NCBI GenBank assembly: GCA_963770645.1
Contig: CAVYQL010000004.1
Span: 682,001 to 746,000 of the forward strand
Source of the DNA: Bog-473 sp963770645
Lineage (GTDB): Bacteria > Actinomycetota > Acidimicrobiia > Acidimicrobiales > RAAP-2
Length of the DNA stretch: 64,000 bases
Direction of reading: 5' to 3'
Shown: in pieces, positions 24,764 to 31,809 of the stretch
How positions within the stretch are numbered: the stretch's first letter is position 1
Layout: every line of letters starts with the position of its first letter
The notes under the pieces: generated by a model
Database searches by the model: none
Told to the model about the DNA's origin: nothing
Seen by the model: the letters and a program-made list of their open reading frames with translations, nothing else
Translations under genes and position numbers: made by a program

Positions 24764-25375
24764 GTCATCGGCGGGGACGGTGTCGCGGTCCGCATCCGCG
24801 TCCGCGCCGTGCACCCGCTCCCACTCCTCTGGTGGCCCGATGGTCGACGCCTCCGTGCCGAGCCGCTCGACATAACGAGCGTGGACGGCGCGCCAGCGAT
24901 CGGGTGGCCGCCACGGCGGCGGATCGCCGGCGCACACGAAGCTGAGCTGCTCGAGGCAGACGTGCCAACCCGCCGCGTCGCGCGCCCCCTTGTCGTGCTC
25001 GGGGAAGGTGACAGTCAAGGACAACACACACCCGGCTCCCTCGCCGACGAGCTCGAACCTCAGCACGTCGTCGGCCCAGCGCAGCTCCATGCACGCCGGC
25101 GGGTCGAAGACGAGCATCTCGCCGTCAAAGGGCTCGCCCTCGGACTCGCGGAACGAGAAGTGCAACGGGGCCCCGGCCGCCCGCTCTCCCTCGATGGTGG
25201 TGGGGAACCAGCCGGCCACATGCTCGTCCTCGGTCAGCGCCCGCCACACCTTGTCCTGAGAGTGGGCGAGGCGCCGGCGGTAGCGCAGGACGGACAGGTC
25301 CCCGTCGTGGGTCAGGGTCCCGTCTTCGTCGGTGTCCTGGGGGTCATCTGGCGGAGCGGGGGCATCGTCGTTCAT
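24752..25375 (-). CDS. SRPBCC domain protein, partner of second ArsR
   Basis: AHSA1/START-like protein of 207 aa. An acidic N-terminal tail (DDAPAPPDDPQDTDEDG) is followed by the SRPBCC core: RRRLAHSQDKVWRALTEDEHVAGWFP, MLVFDPPACMELRWADDVLRFEL, and LSLTVTFPEHDKGARDAAGWHVCL with the conserved C-terminal helix. The ATG at 25375 overlaps the arsR stop as ATGA. The C-terminal 60 residues (from about PPWRPPDRW) are extra relative to a minimal domain and acidic at the end. Ligand or reaction unknown; probably co-repressed with arsR. Confidence 0.87.
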   Translation of the reverse strand: MNDDAPAPPDDPQDTDEDGTLTHDGDLSVLRYRRRLAHSQDKVWRALTEDEHVAGWFPTTIEGERAAGAPLHFSFRESEGEPFDGEMLVFDPPACMELRWADDVLRFELVGEGAGCVLSLTVTFPEHDKGARDAAGWHVCLEQLSFVCAGDPPPWRPPDRWRAVHARYVERLGTEASTIGPPEEWERVHGADADADRDTVPADDSAR

Positions 25376-25701
25376 GCAAAGGGCTCCTCTTCCGTGTCTT
25401 CCATGATCTCGAGGTGGCGCTCCAGGGCATTCAGGCGGCCCGCCCACTGCCGGCGATACGGCGCCAGCCAGACATCGACCTCGCGCAGGGGCTCGGCCCG
25501 GATTCGATAGATGCGGCGCTGGGCGTCGATACGGGACTCGACCAGTCCCGCCTCGCGCAGGACCTTGAGATGCTTGGAGACGGCGGGTTGGCTGAGCGCC
25601 AGGGTCTCGACCAGATCGCCGACCGGTCGCTCGCCGTCCACCAGCGCATCGAGGATGCGTCGACGACTCTCCTCCGCCAGCACCTCGAACGTCGCGGTCA
25701 C
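25372..25701 (-). CDS. ArsR-family winged-helix repressor
   Basis: Compact 109-aa repressor: FEVLAEESRRRILDALVDG, VGDLVETLALSQPAVSKHLKVLREAGLV (recognition helix SQPAVSKHLKVL) and the wing DAQRRIYRIRAEP, then a C-terminal helix WLAPYRRQWAGRLNALERHL. No metal-site cysteines. The C-terminal Trp/Arg-rich helix is typical of ArsR proteins paired with AHSA1 genes. The GTG at 25701 lies 7 nt after a predicted -10, so the message is probably leaderless. ATGA overlap with the SRPBCC gene. Confidence 0.9.
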   Translation of the reverse strand: MTATFEVLAEESRRRILDALVDGERPVGDLVETLALSQPAVSKHLKVLREAGLVESRIDAQRRIYRIRAEPLREVDVWLAPYRRQWAGRLNALERHLEIMEDTEEEPFA

Positions 25702-25705
25702 CCCG

Positions 25706-25747
25706 CTAATATTCTCCTAACCGTATATAACTGTCAAGAGATATTAG
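25706..25747 (-). promoter_or_regulatory. predicted promoter of second arsR, flanked by inverted repeat
   Basis: On the minus strand TTGACA (25732-25737, full consensus), 17 nt, GAATAT (25709-25714), then 7 nt to the GTG. The outer repeats CTAATAT (25706-25712) and ATATTAG (25741-25747) are perfect inverted copies bracketing the promoter. The AT-rich spacer holds no perfect palindrome, so the operator is less certain than at the other two arsR genes. Confidence 0.6.
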
Positions 25748-25762
25748 CTGGTGGGGCGCTCG

Positions 25763-26032
25763 CTAGGCAGAAGGGCTGGTGACAGTCTTGGCGGCAATCC
25801 GTCGCAGAGGCGGCAGGCTGGGCGGCGGTTGGCGCCTTGGCGGTAGCGAGGCCAGCAACCTGGCCGTGGCCTCGGTGACCTGGGTGACGGCATGCTCGAA
25901 GGCCTGCTCGGTCTGCGGCGACGTCGACTGCACACCGCTGACTTTGCGCACGTACTGGCGCGCCGCCGCTTCGATCTCCTCGGGTGTCGCCACCGGCTGG
26001 AGCCCGCGCAACGTGGTGATGTTCCGGCACAT
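25763..26032 (-). CDS. DUF2277 family protein, 89 aa
   Basis: Short soluble protein beginning MCRNITTLRGLQPVATPEEI, followed by AARQYVRKVSGVQ and a helical stretch FEHAVTQVTEATARLLASL; these are the hallmarks of DUF2277. The C-terminal Pro-rich tail after RQPPPS is variable. Members are widespread in actinobacteria and other bacteria, and their role is unknown; the conserved N-terminal Cys-Arg-Asn is notable. It starts with ATG at 26032 and sits between the GH5-like gene and the second arsR unit, on the same strand as both, with no clear operon partner. Confidence 0.85.
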   Translation of the reverse strand: MCRNITTLRGLQPVATPEEIEAAARQYVRKVSGVQSTSPQTEQAFEHAVTQVTEATARLLASLPPRRQPPPSLPPLRRIAAKTVTSPSA

Positions 26033-26137
26033 GCAGCCACCCTACGTCCACCGCGTGGGGTGACGACCCGGGACGTCACGGCGCGCACGCCACCCAGACG
26101 GTGCGCCACCAAAGCGGCGCTCGACCCGAGCGTGCCG

Positions 26138-27826
26138 TCAGTGGCGGAGGCGGGGGCAGCGGCCGGGCACCACCCGCACGGTCACCCGCGCGGCGGAGCG
26201 TGCGCTCTGGACCAACAGCTGGTCGCTCCCCCGCGCCGAGGTGACACGCCCGCCCCGCACCGCCGCGCAGTACCCGTGCTGGTAGTGGATCTCAGTCGGC
26301 ACGAAGACGACCGTCGGCGCGTGGATCTGATGGTTCGGCACGTACGTGAGAGCGAAGACGTCGCTCAGCGGTGAGTAGCTGAACGAGACCGGGGTGCCGG
26401 CGACTGCCTGCGGATAGACCTGACTGAGCACCAAGGCCGTGGAACGCAGCCGGCCGTTGGCCATGACGAGCGATTCGTCCTCGCTGCCTGTGGGATCGTC
26501 GTAGTACTTCCAGGCCCAGTACGCCCAGCCCACCTGCTCTGCGTCCATCTGCGCGGTCACCGAATCCAAGAGCACCGGATTGCTCGACGCGCCGAACTCG
26601 CTGACGAACCAGGCGGGACCGCCAGGCTGGTGCGGCGACGCCAGGGCCGGGCGGTCGGCCGCCCGCACGAAGAGCGAGTGCGCCTCTTGGTCCTCACAGG
26701 CGTCCACGTTGGTCGGGTTCCCCGTGACCGGACTGCGGGCCCCGCAGTAGATGTGGACGTTGAAGACGAGATTGGGGAGGTCCATGGGGCCGAGATACGT
26801 CGGGAAACCACGGCTGGCGTAGTTGTCCGGTTCGTCGAAGATCAGATGATGGGGGTCGTTGGCCAAGATGGTCGGCACGACGCCCTCGGCCGGGTCGTCG
26901 GTCGGGCACTTCAGCAGCGGTGGGCCGTGCAGCACGTTGCCGACGTGACTGGTGCCGGTATAGAAGCACTCGAGCTCCGCATCGAAGTGCGCGTCACCGA
27001 AGCGGATGAGAGATGTGGAGAACGGCTCGTTGAACGGGTCATAGCCGAGGACCCACGGGTTGGCGCGAAAGGCGCGGGCGACAAGTCCCCAAATCCGGTC
27101 GTACTCACCCTGGAGATCGCCGCGGACGTTGTTGTGCCAGAAGTGGCTGAAGGCGATACCCGCGGCGGCGGTGCCGTACTCGAGGGACCATCGCCCCGGA
27201 GGGTCGACGCTCGCCTTGTTGTTCGTGCACACCGCCCAGTTCGGTTCACCCTCGCCTTCGAACAGTTCGTTGTACACGTCCTGGTGCATGTCGAGGATCG
27301 TGTAGATGTGGTATCGGCCGAGCAGGTCGACTGTCGTCGTCAGCCGCTTCATATAGCGGTCGAAGATGGCCCGGTTGAACTGGTCGGGGTTTTGCGGTGT
27401 GCCGCGGCTGCAGATGGCCGGGTCGTTCGCCGGCGCCGTCCCCGGTTCCAGTCCCTTCCAGGTCATACCGAGCCGGACCACGTTGAAGCCGAGCCGAACC
27501 ATCAGCGACGCGTCGGCCGCGGAGAAGTTCCAGGGCTTGCCCGGGGCGGGGAACAGCTCGTACGGCGGGTACTTGTAGACGGCGTCCACGCCATGGAAGA
27601 AGACGACACGCCCGCTGCGATCGATCAGGTACGGGCCGCCCGGCGACCGGATCAGGCCCGAGACGCCCGGCGAGCCGACAGAGGCCAGCACCCTCGTGTG
27701 CAGGCTGGGCAGCGACGTCGTCGTCGTGGCCGACCCCGAGCTGGGCACCACCACGACGGCAAGCGCCACGGACAACATCGCCGACAAGAGGGCCGCGGCG
27801 ACCGAGCCTCGGAATCGCCTGAGCAC
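26138..27826 (-). CDS. secreted glycoside hydrolase family 5, endoglycoceramidase-like
   Basis: Predicted exported TIM-barrel glycosidase of about 562 aa. From a GTG at 27826 the N-terminus is a signal peptide (RRFRGSVAAALLSAMLSVAL then VVVVPSSGSA). The catalytic core shows FFHGVDAVYKYPP, GFNVVRLGMTWKGLEP, the TILDMHQDVYNELFEGEG segment, the acid/base Glu in YDPFNEP, and the nucleophile Glu in WFVSEFGAS. This set resembles endoglycoceramidase/GH5_29-type enzymes, which release glycans from glycolipids. A C-terminal beta-rich domain (from about residue 450) follows. A longer start at 27958 would overlap the upstream gene and is less likely. Confidence 0.87.
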   Translation of the reverse strand: MLRRFRGSVAAALLSAMLSVALAVVVVPSSGSATTTTSLPSLHTRVLASVGSPGVSGLIRSPGGPYLIDRSGRVVFFHGVDAVYKYPPYELFPAPGKPWNFSAADASLMVRLGFNVVRLGMTWKGLEPGTAPANDPAICSRGTPQNPDQFNRAIFDRYMKRLTTTVDLLGRYHIYTILDMHQDVYNELFEGEGEPNWAVCTNNKASVDPPGRWSLEYGTAAAGIAFSHFWHNNVRGDLQGEYDRIWGLVARAFRANPWVLGYDPFNEPFSTSLIRFGDAHFDAELECFYTGTSHVGNVLHGPPLLKCPTDDPAEGVVPTILANDPHHLIFDEPDNYASRGFPTYLGPMDLPNLVFNVHIYCGARSPVTGNPTNVDACEDQEAHSLFVRAADRPALASPHQPGGPAWFVSEFGASSNPVLLDSVTAQMDAEQVGWAYWAWKYYDDPTGSEDESLVMANGRLRSTALVLSQVYPQAVAGTPVSFSYSPLSDVFALTYVPNHQIHAPTVVFVPTEIHYQHGYCAAVRGGRVTSARGSDQLLVQSARSAARVTVRVVPGRCPRLRH

Positions 27827-27878
27827 GCCCGACAGTCTGGCCCCCGTACCTGCTGAGCTGGGCGCGCCTGCCCGAGGC

Positions 27879-28751
27879 TCAGGCAACCTGCTCGAGCGCG
27901 TGGGCGATCTGGACGTTGCCCGAGACGCTGCGCACACTGAGGTCGACCCGCGTGTCATGACGCGCCGACCCCGGACGGTCCTCGAGGGGGATGTCCGAGC
28001 TCACCGAGCCCGACATCGTCTCGACATCGACCTGGAGGTCCACGCCCCGTGCGACACCGACGGACACGTCACCTGACACCGAGCGCACGTGGAGTGCGCC
28101 CTCGCCCAACGCGAGCACGCGCACGTCTCCCGAGACGTTGATGATCTTCGCGCCGTGGGTGAGCTCGCCCAGCCGCACGCTGCCCGAGGTCGCCTTCACC
28201 TCGACGCGGCCGCCGGCGGCGCCAAGCTCGAGGTCACCCGACGCCGTTGCGAATACCGCGTTGCCCGCCACGCTCGAGCAGCGCAAATCGCCCGAGGCCG
28301 TGTGCGCGCGCACCTCGCCGCCAACGTTGCCGACGGTGATGTGACCGCTTGCGGTCTTGGCATGGACGTCGGCGGTCACGTCGTCGGTTGAGATGTCGCC
28401 ACTCGACGTCTTGACGTCGGCCCGGCCGATCAGGCCGGCGACCTCGATATCGGCCGAGGCGGTGACGACCGTGACGTCGCTCCCCTCGGGCAACTCCACC
28501 CGCACCGTCACGGCGTTGCGGCGCAGGAAGCGCATCCCGTGCACGTTCGGCACCTTGACGACGACGAGGTGGCGGCTGCCCATAGGCCGGTCCTCGACCG
28601 TCGCCCGCTCGACCAGCTCCTCGGCACCCGGCGTCTCCGGTTCGAGCGAGACGGTGGTCGTCGACGTCGCCAGCGAGGTGATGGCAACCAAGCCCACGGC
28701 GTTCTCCACCACGAGGCGAACCTCGCCCGGGGTCTCGAATGTCTTGTCCAT
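27879..28751 (-). CDS. DUF4097-type beta-repeat protein
   Basis: A 290-aa protein built from repeated short beta units of the form xVxTxSGDI: KTSSGDISTDDV, KTASGHITVGNV, HTASGDLRCSSV, ATASGDLELGAAG, KATSGSVRLGEL, RSVSGDVSVG, SVRSVSGNVQI. This is the DUF4097 (adhesin-like, right-handed beta-helix) family. There is no signal peptide or membrane segment, so it is probably cytoplasmic. The ATG at 28751 is favoured because GGAG lies seven bases before it; the ATG two codons upstream is too close to that site. It follows a ribbon-helix-helix gene after 13 nt. Function of the family is not established. Confidence 0.85.
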   Translation of the reverse strand: MDKTFETPGEVRLVVENAVGLVAITSLATSTTTVSLEPETPGAEELVERATVEDRPMGSRHLVVVKVPNVHGMRFLRRNAVTVRVELPEGSDVTVVTASADIEVAGLIGRADVKTSSGDISTDDVTADVHAKTASGHITVGNVGGEVRAHTASGDLRCSSVAGNAVFATASGDLELGAAGGRVEVKATSGSVRLGELTHGAKIINVSGDVRVLALGEGALHVRSVSGDVSVGVARGVDLQVDVETMSGSVSSDIPLEDRPGSARHDTRVDLSVRSVSGNVQIAHALEQVA

Positions 28752-28764
28752 GACCATGCTCCTT

Positions 28765-29238
28765 TCAGGTCGAGCCGTAGCCGCGCAGGCGGTTGCCCCC
28801 GCGCCCGCTCTTGAACCGCTGCGCCGACGCCCCGCGCTCGAGCGTCCGCACGATGTAGGTGTTGACCGAGACGCCCTCGCGCGCCGCACCCTCTTCGACC
28901 CGGTTCTTCAGTCCCTCGCTCAGGCGCAACGTGATCCGCGCCGAGAGGTCCCCTCCGGTAGTTCCGTCGCCAGGGTGGTCGCTGCTGGTGGCGTGCTCAT
29001 CCTCGAGGTAGGCCAGGTCGACGTCGTCGCCGGCGACCCGGATCTCGATGCGCCCCTCGGGCAACTCGGCTGACAGCTCGGCGGCGACGTCAGAGAGGAG
29101 GTCGAGGACGCGCCCGGGCACCGAACGGCCGAGCAGCTCCGCGATGCGCTCGGCCACCTCGGCGACGGTGTCGTCGCCCAGCTCACCGACGCTGATCACG
29201 TCGGATCGCAGGCCCTCCACCACCAGTGACATCTTCAT
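28765..29238 (-). CDS. ribbon-helix-helix repressor with N-terminal unknown domain, 157 aa
   Basis: The C-terminal part, ARITLRLSEGLKNRVEEGAA followed by REGVSVNTYIVRTLERG, is a ribbon-helix-helix (Arc/CopG/HicB-like) DNA-binding domain. The N-terminal 85 residues (VISVGELGDDTVAEVAERIAELL, then VAAELSAELPEGRIEIRVAGDD) form a separate small domain I cannot name, joined by a disordered linker rich in Gly, Asp and Thr. A perfect 11-bp inverted repeat in its own promoter strongly suggests autoregulation. It is cotranscribed with the DUF4097 gene. The ATG at 29238 is 6 nt from the predicted -10, giving a leaderless message. Confidence 0.82.
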   Translation of the reverse strand: MKMSLVVEGLRSDVISVGELGDDTVAEVAERIAELLGRSVPGRVLDLLSDVAAELSAELPEGRIEIRVAGDDVDLAYLEDEHATSSDHPGDGTTGGDLSARITLRLSEGLKNRVEEGAAREGVSVNTYIVRTLERGASAQRFKSGRGGNRLRGYGST

Positions 29239-29244
29239 GACGTC

Positions 29245-29274
29245 ACTATGACATCACTTTGATGTCATAGTCAA
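29245..29274 (-). promoter_or_regulatory. promoter with perfect operator for the RHH/DUF4097 operon
   Basis: On the minus strand TTGACT (29269-29274), 18 nt, CATAGT (29245-29250). The arms CTATGACATCA (29246-29256) and TGATGTCATAG (29260-29270) are perfect inverted repeats separated by 3 nt and fill the whole space between the promoter elements. The half-site ATGACATCA repeats are of the kind RHH dimers bind. The -10 ends 6 nt before the start codon. Confidence 0.75.
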
Positions 29275-29292
29275 CCCTCAACCCCTCAGTTC

Positions 29293-29328
29293 GTCGATTC
29301 GTCGATTCGTCGATTCGTCGATTCGTCG
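29293..29328. repeat. 8-bp tandem repeat, 4.5 copies of GTCGATTC
   Basis: Four exact copies of GTCGATTC at 29293-29324 followed by GTCG. It lies in the 428-nt gene-free stretch between the RHH operator and the PilZ gene. Exact short tandem repeats can vary in number by slippage; no protein-coding use is evident. Confidence 0.9.
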
Positions 29329-29373
29329 CTGCCCCAGCTCGACCACCCAGGGTCGGGTACCAGTTTCGACCCG

Positions 29374-29466
29374 TATATGAGTCCTTCCGAAACCCCCAAT
29401 TAACGAAGGATATTTAAATGTCCTTCCGCAAATACCCCTCGTTTCGGAAGGTTGCAGATACAGGTC
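29374..29466 (+). repeat. dispersed intergenic repeat, copy 2
   Basis: Inverted relative to copy 1 at 12883-12979. Unit 1 (29383-29409) is CCTTCCGAAACCCCCAATTA then ACGAAGG; unit 2 (29422-29451) begins CCTTCCGCAAATACCCC and ends TTTCGGAAGG. CCTTCCGAAA, CCCCCAATTAACGAA and the flanking TATATG and ATACAG match copy 1. Unit 2 has lost the AATTAA core and instead forms a hairpin (CCTTCCG...CGGAAGG). The rest of the gap (29467-29666) holds only the 5' region of the PilZ gene. Confidence 0.65.
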
Positions 29467-29666
29467 CCGTCGACATACAGGCCCCCGTTCACGCCGGCGG
29501 AGTCCTTCGCGCCAGATTTGTCTGGGTGTTGCGCGGGCATGGATGGATCGTGCCGAGGAAATAGCAGAGCACGTTTTCGACCCGCGACCACCCGAGGCCG
29601 CTCGACAGTCGTGAACGAGCAGAGCAGGTCGCCGTCTCGAGGCGTCCATGACGGGGAGGAGAAGAA

Positions 29667-30053
29667 ATGGCGACCGGACGGCGAGCGCCACGCCAGCTGG
29701 CCAACGTGGAGGGGATCTGCCTCCTCGAGGACGAGCTGGCCCCCGACGGGTGGCAAGTGTGCTGGATCCTCGACCTCTCAGCGCTGGGCATGGGGCTCAT
29801 GTTCCGTCACCAGCACGAAGCCGAACTACTCGGACGCACGATCGCGGTCGAGGTCCCTTCCGCCAAGGACTCCGCTCGGGTCCCTCTCGAGGGAGAGATC
29901 AAGAACGCCCTCATGATCGAGCCGGGCCTCGTTCGAGTCGGGATCGAGTTCACCGGCGCAACGACAGGCGAGCAAGCGCTCGCTGCGGTGCTCAGCGCCC
30001 TGGCCGAAGCGGACGCCTCGGACGAAATGGTCCTGCTCCGCGTGACCCCCTAG
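29667..30053 (+). CDS. PilZ-domain protein, probable c-di-GMP receptor
   Basis: A 128-aa single-domain protein with the two PilZ ligand motifs: RxxxR in GRRAPRQ (residues 4-10) and the D/NxSxxG element in DLSALGMG (about 37-44). It continues with a beta-barrel pattern (GRTIAVEV, VPLEGEIKNAL, GLVRVGIEFTGA). PilZ proteins bind cyclic di-GMP and change motility, polysaccharide or gene regulation; here no flagellar or polymer genes adjoin, so the output is unknown. GGGGAGGAG eight bases before the ATG is a very strong ribosome site. Convergent with ilvC. Confidence 0.85.
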   Translation: MATGRRAPRQLANVEGICLLEDELAPDGWQVCWILDLSALGMGLMFRHQHEAELLGRTIAVEVPSAKDSARVPLEGEIKNALMIEPGLVRVGIEFTGATTGEQALAAVLSALAEADASDEMVLLRVTP

Positions 30054-30137
30054 TCGGGGACACGACGCACTCGACCTAGACGAGACCACTCGAGCACCGT
30101 CCCCGCGGACGGCGCTCTCCCTCCGCGATCGCCGAGC

Positions 30138-31163
30138 TCAGCCCCCTGAGGCGTCCTGGACCCGGGTCTTCCCGGCCGAGATGAAGGGCATCATCGCCCG
30201 CAATTCGGCACCCACCGACTCGATCTGGTGGGCCTTACCCGCTTCGCGCAGCGCCTGAAAGCGCGGGCGCCCCGCCTTGTTCTCGGCGATCCACTCCTCG
30301 GCAAAGGCGCCACTGCGGATGTCGTCGAGGATCGACTGCATCGTCGCCCGCACGGCGTCGTCGATGACGCGAGGGCCGCGGGTGAGGTCGCCGTACTCGG
30401 CGGTGTCCGAGATCGAGTAGCGCATGCCGGCGATGCCCTGCTCGTACATGAGATCGACGATGAGCTTGAGCTCGTGCAGGCACTCGAAGTAGGCCGACTC
30501 GGGCTGGTACCCGGCGTTGACGAGGGTCTCGAACCCGGCGGTCACGAGCGCCGTCAGCCCACCGCAGAGCACCACCTGCTCGCCGAAGAGGTCGGTTTCG
30601 GTCTCTTCGTCAAAGGTCGTGTCGAGCACGCCGGCTCGGGTGGCGCCGATGGCGTGCGCGTAGGACAGCGCGAGGTCACGCGCCTTGCCTGTGGCGTCCT
30701 GGTGCACCGCGACCAGTGAGGGCACGCCGCCGCCCTCGGTGTACGTACGGCGCACGAGGTGTCCCGGGCCCTTCGGGGCGACCATGGTCACGTCGACGCC
30801 CGGAGGCGGCACGATCTGTCCGAACCGGATGTTGAACCCGTGGGCAAACATCAACATGTCACCGTCATTGAGGTTCGGCGCCACGAACTCGTCGTAGGCC
30901 GCCTTCTGCTCGGTGTCGGGCAGCAAGATCATGATCACGTCGGCCTCGGAAGCGGCGTCGGCCAGCGACAGGACGCGCAGGCCCGCCTCCTCGGCCTTGC
31001 GCCGGCTGGAGCTGCCCTCGCGCAGCGCGACTCGGACGTCGACACCCGACTCCATCAGGTTCAGGGCGTGCGCGTGCCCCTGCGAGCCGTAACCCAAGAT
31101 GGCGACCTTGCGGCCTGCGATCAGGGTCGGGTCGGCGTCGGACTCGTAGTACAGCGTGGCCAT
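30138..31163 (-). CDS. ilvC: ketol-acid reductoisomerase (class I)
   Basis: Mg- and NADPH-dependent isomeroreduction of acetolactate and acetohydroxybutyrate, common to Val, Leu and Ile synthesis. The 341-aa length marks the short class I form. The Rossmann loop is ILGYGSQGHAHALN, followed by VALREGSSSRRKAEEAG (Arg/Ser contacts to the NADPH phosphate). The knotted domain has FDEETETDLFGEQVVLCGG with the metal-binding Asp and Glu, and YSISDTAEYGDLTRGPRV. It lies 52 nt after ilvN in the ilvB-ilvN-ilvC operon and so is under the ilvB attenuator. AAGGACC precedes the ATG. Confidence 0.97.
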   Translation of the reverse strand: MATLYYESDADPTLIAGRKVAILGYGSQGHAHALNLMESGVDVRVALREGSSSRRKAEEAGLRVLSLADAASEADVIMILLPDTEQKAAYDEFVAPNLNDGDMLMFAHGFNIRFGQIVPPPGVDVTMVAPKGPGHLVRRTYTEGGGVPSLVAVHQDATGKARDLALSYAHAIGATRAGVLDTTFDEETETDLFGEQVVLCGGLTALVTAGFETLVNAGYQPESAYFECLHELKLIVDLMYEQGIAGMRYSISDTAEYGDLTRGPRVIDDAVRATMQSILDDIRSGAFAEEWIAENKAGRPRFQALREAGKAHQIESVGAELRAMMPFISAGKTRVQDASGG

Positions 31164-31215
31164 GGTCCTTGCTCTTTCTGTTCTCTGAGTGGTTGCGTTT
31201 CTCTGAGCGTTGCTC

Positions 31216-31809
31216 TCAGTGGTGGCGTTCCAGCTTAGGCAGCGCCACGCGCCCTGTCCGTTGGAGCTCGACGACGGTGTAGGACTCGAGGAGCCCCTCG
31301 AAGTCGTCGATCTTCTCGGGCCGCCCCGCCAACATGACGGTCAGTCGGTCGGCGCCGACGCTCACGACCTCACCGCCGAAGACGCCCACAAGCTGAATGA
31401 CCTGTGAGCGCTCGGTCGGGCCCACCGCCACGGTCAGCAGCACGAGCTCTCGCTCGACCGCCTCGGTCGGCGACAGCTCATCGATCGAGACCACGTTGAC
31501 CAGCTTGTCCAGCTGCATGATCACCTGCTCCAGCGGCGCCGACTCGACGTCGACCACGATGGTGATGCGGCTGAAGCGCTGGTCCTCGTCGGTGGGCGCG
31601 ACCGCCAAGGAGAAGATGTTGAAGCCGCGGCGGCTGAAGAGCCCGGCCACCCGGGCCAGTACGCCGGCCTTGTTCTCCACCAGCACCGAGAGGATGTGAT
31701 GGCGCGGCGCCCCGTGCGACGAACCCGAGACGCCTGCTTTGCCTCCTTGCATCGCGCGCAACGCTGTCACGCTCGACCCCGGACCCGGGCCCGAACCGGC
31801 CGCCGTCAC
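31216..31809 (-). CDS. ilvN: acetolactate synthase, small regulatory subunit
   Basis: Valine-binding ACT-domain subunit that activates IlvB and confers feedback inhibition. The ACT domain begins HHILSVLVENKAGVLARVAGLF, with the RRGFNIFSLAVAPTDE segment, and the C-terminal ALS_ss_C domain runs through VERELVLLTVAVG to LQRTGRVALPKLERHH. I chose the GTG at 31809, which overlaps the ilvB stop as GTGA and gives 197 aa; an internal ATG at MQGGKAG would give a length closer to the usual 165-175 aa. The extra N-terminus is Gly/Pro-rich and may be untranslated. Confidence 0.93.
   Translation of the reverse strand: MTAAGSGPGPGSSVTALRAMQGGKAGVSGSSHGAPRHHILSVLVENKAGVLARVAGLFSRRGFNIFSLAVAPTDEDQRFSRITIVVDVESAPLEQVIMQLDKLVNVVSIDELSPTEAVERELVLLTVAVGPTERSQVIQLVGVFGGEVVSVGADRLTVMLAGRPEKIDDFEGLLESYTVVELQRTGRVALPKLERHH

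Noticed and set aside
29374..29466. Possible CRISPR-like direct repeats
   Set aside because: Only two units per site, no regular spacers, no cas genes; the inverted ends suggest a different kind of element.
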